Assembly (NCBI RefSeq): GCF_018691265.1 | Contig: NW_024881272.1 | Span: forward strand, 20,697,323-20,761,322 | Reading direction: 5' to 3' | DNA length: 64,000 nt | Source of the DNA: Tyto alba | Lineage: Eukaryota; Chordata; Aves; Strigiformes; Tytonidae | Part shown: positions 14,256 to 25,727 of the stretch, in pieces | Numbering within the stretch: the first letter of the stretch is position 1 | How the letters are laid out: every line of letters begins with the position of its first letter | Position numbers and translations under genes: made by a program | The notes under the pieces: generated by a model | Seen by the model: only the letters and a program-made list of their open reading frames with translations | Told to the model about the DNA's origin: nothing | Databases searched by the model: none

Positions 14256-15760
14256 TTTAACCAATAACTAATAATAAAATTACAACTTTTCTTATTTTAT
14301 CTGCTGATTTTTTCCAGAAGTGTTCTCCCTTGGTAGGTCTTTAATCAACTCTTTAACAGTGGTGTCATTTCCTATTAAAATGTGTCCGAGAGTCCTCACT
14401 ACAAATACTTTTCTTCTGAGAGGAATGCCTGTCACAAAAGCACTGTTATTCATTACCCACAGTGATGTCTGGATCTAATTATCATCTGGAAAGCTTGCAG
14501 GGCTTCCAGGTATAGGACTTCCCCTACAAAAATATCCTGATCTAACTTGAAAAGCACAATCTCACTTTCTTCTTTGTGATTTGAAGTTAAGGGATTAAGT
14601 TACTGATTTGAGCTGTGCACTCCCTGATTCCTGGAACTTGCAGTTTTAAACCCAACAAAGCTTAGGGGGCTGCTTTCATTTGCATGTTTTTACATCTGCA
14701 AAAATCCTGTGTATGCTGCAGTTAGTTTTTATGCACGTCAAACAGATTCACCTCTGTGAAAAACACACCAGAAAATTCACTGGTTTGACTCTGACCATGC
14801 ACAGATAATCTTTAATTGTGTCAAAAATATTCATGATCTAATCCTTTTATCAAACTGTCTACCACTGAAGGAGTCTCATGTGCCTGCACAATTAAAAACC
14901 CCATGTTAGCCATACATAATACTGTATTACATTTGATGCAAATCCTTTCCTATTGAAATAAGCACTGGGCTGACAGCAGGAAGTGGCTGATAAGAAAGCA
15001 ACAAGGCATTGCTGATGGCATTCATGATAACTGAGCACTAACTCATATGTGTTCTGTCTACAGTACATTACCCAAAGTGCTCCTGTTTTAAATGTGACTC
15101 CAGGAGGTGTTCTTTTGCTGTATCTCTGTCACAAAGGCAGCAAAATTATCTAAGAAAGCTAAATATACAAAGTAAATTGTGTTTTTCATACCCACCAGTG
15201 ATGCTGGCACCAGAATAATATACTGAAGGCAGTATCAGAGCTACTACATCCTAGATGAGAAAACACCTACAGCTTCATGAGTGTAATAGCACAGATGAGT
15301 TCAATGCTGTTAAGAAATTCAGTAAACAAGGAAAGATTATGAGTTCAGAACTGCCATGTTATTGTTACACTTACAACTCAGCCTAAATTAATGTGTTAAA
15401 TAAATTAAAAGGAGCACAGATTCTGAGTTATGGTGAAATAGTTTTACAGTGCTGGAAAAAATGCGTGTATTAAATTAATTTTAAAATTGTTCCATCATAT
15501 ACTTAGATAACACAAGAAGCAAGGTATCTGAGAAGGAATGAACAGTAAGATTATAGATCTCAGACTACTACTGAGAAAGGAATATAGATGCCTTTGCATA
15601 TAAAATGGCAAAATATGTATGTTGCCAGATGAAACATTATACAATGCGGTGTCATTACGAAGTAGTAAGACTTTTTCCTCTAAGGTGTTCAAACTGTATG
15701 ACTTTGGTCAGGGCAGCTTGCTCAATTAAATGATTCTGCTACCTAATTTCTTTTCTGTTT

Positions 15761-15814
15761 TGCATGTGTATATGTGTGTGCATGTGTGTGTCTGTGTGTG
15801 TGCGCGTGTGTGTA
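15761..15814 (+). repeat. Imperfect (TG)n microsatellite
   Basis: TG units interrupted by CA, TC and CGCG steps over about 54 nt. The alternating purine-pyrimidine pattern is maintained through nearly the whole tract, which could favour Z-DNA. Confidence 0.9.
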
Positions 15815-16571
15815 GCAGAAGAAAAAAGATATGGCCTTCAATAGTAAATTTGTAGTAAAGACTCTGAATTGCAAGTGTACTATAAAGCAGGTTTGACATG
15901 GAAAAATTCTGTGTGATACGAACCTTTCCTCCCCATTGATGTGTCTACAGCAGGCTAAAAATATACTGAATACTGAGTATTTGGTCTATGTAACACTCTT
16001 AAGACTGCATTATTTCATTGCAGCAACTTGTTTTATAGGCTCAGTTCATCATGACCTATAAAATGTTAGGCTGAAGTGCTTTAAATATCTGCTAACACCA
16101 TGTGCAAGCCTGGGAGTACAAGGCAGTGTGCTGTGAAGCGGCAAAGATGGTACTCTTCTGAGAAAGTAGCACGCACTCTTATGTCACTGATATAAACAGG
16201 GTAAGCATGCTAAATAATGTATGAAACAGGCAGCCAATCTTTATATAAAACAGGAATTCTAGCTGAAATCTTTGTTTGATTTTATTTTGCCAGTATGACA
16301 CTAGTTTTTAAGATTGCTTCATAAAAAACACAGTAGTTGACTATCATAATAAATTAAAGAATATGCACGCAAACTCCTTTTGTTCACAGTTCTTATATGA
16401 AAGAAAGAAAAAGACCTCTTTAATTTGTGGCCATTTTTGCTAATTATTGTTCTGCAGTATCTAGAAAATAAAATGCAAAGAGGGGAAATGCAGAGAGGGA
16501 AATTATCTACGTCTTTCAGCAATCATGGCCCATTTATTAAGCAATTAGAGTGCAATTTTATTATTAGAGAG

Positions 16572-16586
16572 AAAAAAAAAAAAAAA
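16572..16586 (+). repeat. Poly-A run
   Basis: Fifteen consecutive A. Confidence 0.9.
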
Positions 16587-18781
16587 GAAATGCTGTAAAA
16601 TACTGTTATTGCTTGTATCTTTGATCCTTAAACTTTTCCATTTCAGCAAACTCATTAATGTCAAAATGCCATGAATATGGCCACCTTTTTTTAGACAGTA
16701 TACCCTGGGCACAGGCAGAATCTATGGGATTTAATAAAGAAGTTTTTTTCTTGTTGAATTCAACTAAAAAGCTTAATTGAGCCACAAAGGTCAGAAGGTT
16801 CTTTTTATTATAAGTAGGAGATTATTCTGTGGCAGAAGGAAATTTCCAGAATATGAGATCTGCTCATTTCTATACTACTCTGTAGCTAATTTTTAATTTT
16901 TAAACCTGTGTTACTCTTCTATTCCTTTCCTCTGAATTAAACAGCTTCACTGTAATAATCTTTAAATTCTATTTCCTTTGTGTCACTAATGAAAACTTTC
17001 ACTTTCATCGCTACTGCTGACTTTATAACACTAAAAAGTACTCTTAATTTACTTACATATATTTAATTCATATCAATCTGTCCTAATTTACAATCTATAC
17101 CCTGCTCTGCCCATCTTCATGCACCTTTTCCGTGTCAGTTCTGTTTACTAAGTGATATTCAACTGATTTCCTATAGTGCAATGAACCTTAACAGGCAGCT
17201 TTTAATTGCCTCGCATAGGAAACCACATCACTATTAATTCCACAGCAACAGTATAAAATAAAACTATTGCTTCTCAGACTCTAGAGCAATTAGACCTCTC
17301 GGCTATTTGGCTAACTCTGCTTCATGATACCCAGTGCAGTTAATTATATTTTTTGATGTTAATAGTCTCTGTCAGTTTCAAGCATAACTCCTCTTTGATG
17401 AATATTTAAATTATATTTGAATAAAAAAATAATCTTGGTTACATTTCATATTCAGCAGTCATCACAGCTTAATAAAGGTCTCCTCAGCAAGAGTTGAGAT
17501 AAATGGTTATATGAACACATGTATAAAGTCCTAAATCAACTTATCAGATAATGCAGCTGTTTTGGCTAAGTATTATAGAAGATATATTGGGGTGGGAGGA
17601 ATTAATAGGCGCCAATTATTACAGTATTATTCTATACGAACTAAATTTGGCACAGCCATATGTAAGTAAATCAGAATTTTTAAATAATAAAGTTCTGAGT
17701 GCAACTGAACCAGGAACTTATCTTGGCCAGACTAAAAATCTGAAACTATATAAAATTCATACAAATTCATCCATGAGAAAAAAAAATTCAACTGAAAGAT
17801 GTTGAAGGTTAGGCAACACTGTCTCAGTCAAGTTCTCAAAAACATTAGTAATTGCCAAGAGAGGTAAATAAATACCCAAAACATGCAATACAACAGTATG
17901 TAGACCTAGTAGAGCCGATTTCAGAAATCAGGAAAAAAACCCCAAGAAAATCACAGGCTGAAGCATGTCTTTTATATAATGCTCAAATATACAAGAAACA
18001 GCGTATAATACTTAAAAATTTATGTATACTTATGTATAGTTATTTATATTTATTTTCACCCATGAACAGCACGGAAAGACTGATGCATATGTATATACTA
18101 TCCTGCCATATAAGATATACACTGACTTGAGAAGAATCTGGTGGTGTTTTTGCCAATAACAAATGAAAGTAAACAAGATATGAAAACACTAAATAAAATA
18201 TCAAGCTACACCCCGGTAAAATAAGGAATCCAATCTTTTTTGAAGCAAACTAAATCTAAATTTTAAATGTCATTAGTTGGTATCAATGATCCTTTTGTTG
18301 TTTCCTTTGTAGCTTGTCCAATGCCGTGACTGGTGTGTGTGTGTGCTAGGTGCTTGCACATGTGTAATGTAATTTCTTCTGCAGAAAATAATAATAGAAC
18401 ACACTGCAAAAAGATGATCAAGTACCACTGACAGCTATTTCACCTTACCTGACTGCTCAGAACCTCCTAATATGTGCATCTGTATTTAATTTACTAAGTA
18501 ATGCCACGATGGAACAACCCCATTAATAAAACCCCCTATTTTAAATTAGTAAACTAGACCTACTACTTTCATATTAAGAATTAATGATAGTGAAAATGCA
18601 CAATGCCGGATAAGGTTCTTCTCAGCCATGGCTATTACTGTTTTTTTCTGTAATAAAGCCAAGAACTATGGTATGCTTCATGAATATTCTAAGCTCTGTG
18701 ATTATAGCTCATGGAAATAGGCTAAATGTATTTCTGCTTTTTTTTTGTTACATTTGAGTCATAACTAAGTCTAACACATAG

Positions 18782-18819
18782 AAAAAAACAAAACAAAACA
18801 AAGCAAAACATAACAAAAA
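18782..18819 (+). repeat. (AAAAC)n simple repeat
   Basis: Six or so AAAAC-like units with substitutions. Confidence 0.8.
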
Positions 18820-21800
18820 TCAATCGGGCTACGGTCCAATACTGTGAAAAGCTTAGCTTAAAAATAAAAATCCATTTTAAGCTTCTGCTACATCAAAATA
18901 CTCACGGGGGTGACTGCCGTACTAAGACCTATGTCTGTTTCAGGTGAATAGAAGCCTTCATTTTTAAAGGATGTTTAAAAATAAACGTATCTAATGTTGA
19001 TAATCTTGTGCAGTAAATGGCTTGTGAAGCAGTTGTCAGCAAGCTGAAACAGAAACTGCTGGCATGCCAAAGTAAAAGGACCTTGTACATGAGATCAGCA
19101 TCAGTACCACAGCAGCTCCAACATGCATAAATTCCAGGACTGTCCCTTATCCATATCAGTCTGTGCTATCCTAGCATCAACACTGGTATTTCTCTGACAG
19201 AAAAAGGACAGATACGCAAGCTCTTAATGACCAGAGAGTAGCAAAAGGCAATGTATATCTCTTATTCTGAGACACTTTTCACTATGTACTATCTTTAGCA
19301 AAGGGAGGCAATCTTCGGCTGCAGAAGGAAAAGCAAGGGAAAAAGCAAGATAGCAGCAGGGGTCAGCAGAGCCCTTGTCTAAGCCTGGCAGACCCCCGAA
19401 GTAAAGTGTGCCATTACCACAATCACAGTCATTTGTGAATGGCAGAGGATAAAATCCCGCCCGTGAAAACTGTTCTAAGTCACATTAAGAAATGCAAATC
19501 TGAAGCGTGTTACAGTTCAAAGGGTGAATCAAACAAGGGCCCTGTGTGAGGAAGCTATTTTTGAGGGACTAAAATGCTTCTTTGTGGAAGTCTTGCAAAG
19601 GCTCGAATTCAGCTCTGCAGTGACCCCACAGCAGGTTTTGTCTTCTACCAGCAAAGACACCCTGGGCAAAGTTTGCTTTTGGCTAGACCTTCTCACTCTG
19701 AGGAGTGAGATTAATCAGTTATAGGAGATTTGCCCACTATCCATCCAAGCCTGGAATACTGTGGAAGATTTTCTTTATTCACTCCCATTATGGAACGGAC
19801 CAAACTCATTTTCACTTGAAAGGACACTGATACGGTATGATGGTGTTACCTCTGGAGTCATGACAAGCAGGAACAAGATGGAGGGCTTCTTCATAGGAGA
19901 GCTCGTTTTGTTTTCTTTCAAAAACATCTTATATATAGGATTTTTTCAAAATTACATATCTGTTGAACATGTGAGTAGATGGAAAGGAATGAACATCTCC
20001 ATTCTCGCATTGGGAAGGATTAAGAAAAAAATTAAGTCTCAGGAGAAAGAACCGATACACTGCTTCCTTCAACTTTCCCTTCATCACCCTGTGTGGCAGG
20101 ACCCTCTGTATAAGCGCAGCTGTCTCGCAATGAGATGATGGACATAACAGGTTAAAAGTATGTGAGAAAAGTTCATGGTAACAAAAACCCAAGCTTGAAC
20201 TCTTCACTGCTGTCATGATGGACATGGTAATTGAAGGTACATGTGTTGCATGTGCTATAGATAGGACAGGGTACGTGCAACAGAAGAAACACTCACTTCT
20301 GAAGAGGATCTATTCCTTTTTTTATCCTTCTACTTTTCTGCAGCAATGTTTTAAGAGGGAAAGGTATTTAAAAAAATTAGTTCTCTAAATCCATCTATTA
20401 TACCTATTTTTATATTTATGCTTACATTTTATAATGAGGTTTGCTTTGTGCATATTTAAAAAGCAAAATGATAATGATTAAAAATGTTTAGTAGAGCTGT
20501 AAAGATCACATAAAGCTACAATTACAGTATAAATTACAGATGAAAATAGAATTTCAAGGCCATTTCAGTGCAGCGTAGATGTAATCTCCTTTGTATTGCA
20601 GATCAAAAATAAACTGAATATACCAACTGTGAGAGTATATTTTTTAATGTGGATGTTCACATGGTCTACAAAGTCTATAGTTTGAAACATTTTGAACTCT
20701 TCCTCTTTAATGATCACAACTATGCTCTCCGTATCCGAACACAGATCAGAAGTTCCTGTTTAAAAATTCAAGGTATTTTAGTCTTTATTAGGAGGGAAAC
20801 ATTTTTTTTCTTCCTGAAGTTAACATTAATTTGGCTGTCAACAGCAAATGCTTGAATTCTGTGTGTAAGTAAGTAATCCCACAGATTCTGAGTTAATAGG
20901 CTGCATTTTCTTTAAATACAGAGCATTAATTTTCTACAAGCCCCACCAACAGCTGTAACTGTAAATTACTCAAAAAAATAGGTGTCCATATTGGTATGGA
21001 CATGATATTTTTGTAACATAGATTTCTCAGGATTTAAAATTATATTATTCAAAATTATTATCTGCCACACTAACCAAGTATTTCTTTAAATACACAGGCA
21101 AAAAGTATCATCTAATTGCACTGTACTGAAATCACAAATATATTTATGGCATCTGATCTTTAAAATAATTGGGAACTTTTCATAAACAAAAAGTTTAGGG
21201 CTAGGAAAAATGAATCCTACTAAAAAAAGCCTATTTTTAATTCATTAGAGAAAGGTCCCATCATGCAAAAGCACATCTTAGCGGCTTATTGTTCAACTAT
21301 AAAATTACATACGCAATATGCCTTTGAAATGTATTTTAAGTATGTATTTACAAGTACTTTTAAATATATATTATTATTTTAAGCTCATAAAACAGAAATT
21401 CAAACACTGTATTATCTATGTAACCCTAACCGCCTGTCCTAACAAAAACCTATGGTCCACCCACCTGCAGTTGCAGAGCAGGGCTTTGAAGTTGACACTG
21501 GAGGCAGAAAGTCCCCATAAACACACAGGCAGTTTGAATATAACTCATGACATCCACCTGTAGTCCACTTACAGTGAAAGTGGATTTAAGACTAGGTCAT
21601 ATGTAAATTTTATCATCTTAATTTTCAAATCTCTGCTGTGCCTATAAAGAGCAGTACTAGTTAGCTTTATCAGTTTCAAAGTCTTGTGACAGTTTCTGGC
21701 TACAGCCACACAAACACACTTTATGAGCAAGCAAGGAGAGCAATTTCCTCAGGCTGTTTTGCATCTTCTGCTTCCCTGTTCATCGAACTTCTTTTTAAAC

Positions 21801-22819
21801 AAAGGGGAAGCAGAGGAGATTTGTCTCTCCTAAAGGACAGCAGAGCACCAAGGAGTTTGACTATTCTAAGATCTAACTGCCTGAAAAGTGGGTTCTCTGT
21901 CACTCACTCACACTACTCTCCCACCAAATAGTCTAGAAATATTCTTATTTCTATACTTAAATTTAGCGTGTGGTAGGATCTCTCAAACTTGACTGTATGC
22001 AAACACTGGGGTTAATTATCAGAAAAGCGTGAAAGGGGAGAGGGATTTTCTAAAGGTCTAGTCTCTTCCTTCGAAGCTTTAATTTTAATCGTGCCAGTCT
22101 GAAGTTTACACGGAATCTAAATACATCGGAAAGACTTTATTCTGGAATAATTGGGATGTAATTTCAATCAGGGACTAAAAATTTAATAACTACTTTGCAA
22201 AGGTAAAAGCAAAGCAATGAAGTCATTAGTGTTCTAGTCAGGCTTCCTAGGAAAGCATTAAGTTAAAAATCTTCTGAGAACTCCAGGAAAGAAAGAAAAG
22301 GGAAGGAGAAAAAATTAAATAGCAGCTTTTTCTGAGAAAGAAGAGCTGATGTATCAGTGGACACTGGCAAAGTTTGTGTGCTAGTATCTCAAATTCTGTG
22401 GAAGGGGAGCAGGGCATATGATTACATGGCTTTGTGTTAAACTGGAAACCTCATCTTACTTTTCAATCTTCAGATTTCACAGTATTGATCTCATTAAGCT
22501 AGTGTTTTCACATTGTAACTGCAGTAAATGTAGTTGCTGTGAAAAAGCTGTGGAGTAATGTTGCAAATGAATGATGAGTATTTAATAATTGCTGTGGAAC
22601 TACACTTAACTGCAGGTCTAAACTGAATTGACTGGTCAAACGCAGTGGTTAAAAACACTGCTGGCTGAAGTGATAAAAACATATTATTCCTTAACAGCAA
22701 ACACTCTAAGTTTTTTATGTAGCAAAGTAGAAACTATTGTTGCTTAGTTCAAAAGGTATGGGAGAAAAGTTTTCCCTGTTATCAAATGTCCTAACAGATA
22801 GGGGTTTTTTAGACAGCTT

Positions 22820-22862
22820 AAAAAAAAAAAAAAAAAGAAAAAAAAAAAAAAGAAAAAGAAAA
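22820..22862 (+). repeat. A-rich tract with AAAG interruptions
   Basis: Runs of 17, 13 and shorter A separated by single G. Confidence 0.9.
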
Positions 22863-24771
22863 CCAATGAATCCAATAGTCCTTCAGGTGAGATTTTTCTA
22901 TGCAATCACTGCCATCAAAATACAGCTGATGTGATACTTTTAGATATCAGATCAAGGACATGTGCTGAGTACCAAACAACAGTTTGCCTTAGACAACAAA
23001 AAATTATGATCACCAATGGAGTTATAAATGAGATACGAGAACATTTAATATTTCATAAAAAATTTGCAATGTTCTAGTATGCAGGCAATATAGAGCAGAT
23101 TGAGCAATTCTGAGAAAAGATCAAACAAGGGAAGAGACAGCTTCTCTACTTAATGACAGGATCTGAGAAAGAAAACTAGAAAAGCAAACTTCCAAATTAC
23201 TATAAATGTCAGGCAAAAATAGAAAGCAAAGTGTCAAATGATCTTTGCCATTTGTTCAGACAAAAAAAAAAAATTAAAAACTCTGAGCATAGGTATTTTG
23301 AACCAGTGTCATACATGTGATCACAACTTAATTTTAATCTGTTGAAAAAAGGGTAGAAGTGGAAGATTGGGGAAGTCCAAAAATACTCTGCGATTATAAA
23401 CTTACAGTTGATTAACTGAAAGGGGAGGATTGAAATTTTAGCTTTCCAGTAACAGTTTGATGTCACTTTACACAAGATTGTGCCTCTATATTTGTCTCTG
23501 ACTACCTTAATCTGTGTATTTGCAGTGAACATAAGGAGGACTTTGATCAAAACACAACATGCATTTTACACAACAAGGAAGTCTACAGAGAGGCACTACA
23601 TTTACAAAAGCAATTGAAGGAGGTTTCAAAGGGAATTGACAGATTAGAGGATGATGACACTGCTGCTGCAGTCTCAATGGAAATCTGCCTTGATCTAATT
23701 AACAGCAACGAACTAGAACCACAAAAAGATAATTCAAACATGATTTAAAGAAGTTATATTACCTTTTTACTAGTGTAGCGATGGAGCCTTTCCCTTACTG
23801 ATCACAGAACAAGTCACAGGTTGAACACAGAACAAGAACAAAAGGCCTGATATCCTTAATTTACCTCCATCACTTGAAATTGAAGCCTGCAATCTAGCCC
23901 AAATACTTGATTACATAAGTAGAGAACATCCATGTATTCACATGAAAATTATAAAAACTTCTGAGTCACACTCATGACAACTTGAATGAACTGGGAAATC
24001 AAAATGTAAGATTATTTTTAAGACATGACTATGTTACTGAGTGCTACTATGTTCAAACAGAGCACAGTAAATGGAGCAAAGGATGCAGGACAACTTGCAT
24101 GTTACATTTGACACATCTGTGTATGTGCACCAGAAAGCTCCCAGGTTATTCCCATCCCCTTTTTGTTCAGGCTCCTCACCCTAAGAAAAATGCACCGTGA
24201 GGAAAACTTCCAACCAATCTTGAACTTATTCAGGCTTGTAGTTTAAGCCAGTAACAATGCCAGTGACTGATTAGTGCTGACACTTCCACAACTGTCAGTA
24301 CTAGGTGACTGCTGCCTGTAAGCGGCCTGTAGCACGGGAATTTCTGTGAATCTTAGTTCTGATGCACCTTTTGTACTAACAACAGTTTTACTGGCTCTTG
24401 TGACTGATTGTTTTCTCTGAATGACAACTGCTGTCACTAACACATAATGTAACTTGTGCTTATATGCATATATGCTTCTGTACACACATGTATAATGACA
24501 TATAATCATCCTGGTGTTTAATCAATCTGGCATTTTCCACTGGATGCATTTTAGAGGTGGGAACTATGTCAATGATTTACTGCATTCATAGGAAATGTGT
24601 AACTTTTCCAGGGAGTACAGAAGTTTCTGAAAAATCCAGCAGCCATTTGGACACATTTTGAGTGCTGCTTGACCACCTGAAAGACAAGGAGACAGGGAAT
24701 CTCCAAATAAGTGAATTGTTTTGTTCTCCTTGCAGTTATCTTCCTGCTTTTTAACTTTTGCTCATAGAATT

Positions 24772-24786
24772 AAAAAAAAAAAAAAA
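24772..24786 (+). repeat. Poly-A run
   Basis: Fifteen consecutive A, about 180 nt downstream (in transcription) of the first lectin exon. Confidence 0.9.
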
Positions 24787-24968
24787 CCAAACCTCTCTAA
24801 TTGCAACTAGTGGTTTTTATTTCCTTCTAATATTACTAGATAGATATAATATTACCTCAACAGCAAACTGGCACTTACAACTCAGCATTTCCTACAGTAT
24901 ATACCTCTTGCAGTGTTAATCCAGGAATTTTTCCTATTTAGTGCTCAAAATGATGTATGTACTTTTAC

Positions 24969-25182
24969 CTTTGTGTCATAATTTTGTAGGCGTCTGGAAG
25001 GAAGCATTCTGTGTTCTCCATCTGGAAAGGGTCAGCATCACAAATCTTGTCATCTGTCCGTCCATAGTTAGCACTTTCTATCATAATAACATCGCTTCCT
25101 GGACACCGAAGGTCAATGGAGTAGCCTTCACAGGAGAGCTCCCTCCTAACCAAACCAAATGGTAGTGCTGCTCGGCTGAAAC
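24969..25182 (-). CDS. ADGRL2: ADGRL2 (latrophilin-2) coding exon: signal-peptide junction and first two thirds of the SUEL lectin domain
   Basis: This exon encodes the start of the mature extracellular N-terminus of latrophilin-2, a neuronal and endothelial adhesion GPCR. The minus strand reads [20 protein letters not shown] and continues through [22 protein letters not shown] and [10 protein letters not shown]. That is 70 complete codons, with the last two bases of a Gly codon in front and the first two of an Arg codon (AG) at the end, so 214 nt. Four cysteines are present (codons 17, 26, 47, 59). ANYGR is the hallmark of the rhamnose-binding-lectin fold, and the Glu of ESANYGR matches a sugar-contacting residue described for latrophilin-1. 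From memory, [14 protein letters not shown] fits ADGRL2 better than ADGRL1 or ADGRL3, which have YPIE at this place. The acceptor is a T-run then AG before 25182; the donor is AAG|GTAAAA. Entry phase 1 and exit phase 2 match the family. An in-frame Met upstream at 25234 lies in the intronic T-rich tract and is not a start. The paralogue call is strong but rests on recall. Confidence 0.96.
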
Positions 25183-25287
25183 CTAAAAAAAAAAAAAAAA
25201 AACAAAACAAAATAAAAAAAAACCAAACAAACAAACAAAAAAAGAAAAAAAACCAAAAAACAAAACAAACCCAAAGGGATTAAGTCT
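25183..25287 (-). other. 3' splice site of the first lectin exon with an unusually long T-rich tract
   Basis: On the minus strand the acceptor AG (25184-25183) follows a run of 18 T, then mixed T4G, T3G and longer T runs out to about 25270. No AG occurs between 25285 and 25185, an AG-free zone of 101 nt. The first good branch-point-like sequence upstream is CTTAATC, with candidate adenines at 25281-25280, about 98 nt from the exon. The tract is the reverse complement of an A-rich simple sequence and is likely to vary in length between individuals. The AG position is fixed by the protein reading frame. The branch point is inferred. Confidence 0.8.
25185..25275 (+). repeat. A-rich simple sequence, (A)18 with AAAC units
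   Basis: An 18-A run followed by AAAAC and AAAC units. On the minus strand this is the T-rich part of the first lectin exon's acceptor. Confidence 0.9.
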
Positions 25288-25670
25288 ATAGGATATATGG
25301 CATTGGACTCTTCTTCTGTCACATAGGCCCAAACTCTTATCAGTGTGATAAAGGAAGTGAACCTTTAAACAGTTTGACCTGGTACCATGTTAAGTGAAGC
25401 ATCTTTCATGGAACTGCCCCATCCCTACACCATTGCTGTGTCCGTAGGTTGGGAAAGCAGGAAATTTCTCTTCACTCCTTCTAACCTTTCCCAGGGCAGA
25501 CAATGGTGCCTGGCTGCACAGCTACATTGCACGTTCCCACTCCCACCTCTTTTCTCTCTGCTTCTTTCTCCCCTCTTTGGGCACAGACAGGCTGTGTCTG
25601 TAAGTGGGAAGCAGAAGAACAGGCAGGATTTGTAAATACAGAAAGGACTTTAAAAAAGAAACACTACCCC

Positions 25671-25727
25671 ACACCACCCCCCCCAAAAAAAAAACCCAAA
25701 CAAAACACAACCAAAAAAAAAACAACA
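25671..25727 (+). repeat. C/A-rich low-complexity tract
   Basis: An eight-C run followed by A runs and CAAA units, lying about 490 nt upstream of the lectin-exon acceptor in the direction of transcription. Frames on both strands through it are artefacts. Confidence 0.85.

Larger units (their letters stand above)
14257..24771. other. Intronic sequence, no gene seen
   Basis: AT-rich DNA with the simple repeats listed separately. Stretches at about 16520-16830 and 17200-17480 resemble conserved non-coding sequence in texture, having few simple repeats and many homeodomain-like cores. The longest frames (for example 125 codons at 19761-20138) show no domain, no convincing splice context and no coding bias I can detect. 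Confidence 0.5.
4287..24968 (-). other. ADGRL2 intron between the two lectin exons (20,682 nt)
   Basis: The intron is bounded by GT (24968-24967) and AG (4288-4287) on the minus strand and interrupts an Arg codon after its second base. I found no open frame inside it that resembles a known protein, on either strand. Its contents are AT-rich unique sequence, homopolymer A tracts, two TG-type microsatellites, and stretches that could be conserved regulatory DNA (listed separately). Confidence 0.9.

Noticed and set aside
25183..25234. An in-frame Met followed by a Phe-rich hydrophobic stretch directly upstream of the lectin sequence, resembling a signal peptide
   Set aside because: It is translation of the intronic T-rich tract before the splice acceptor. 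The family has an intron exactly at this Gly codon, and the AG fits.
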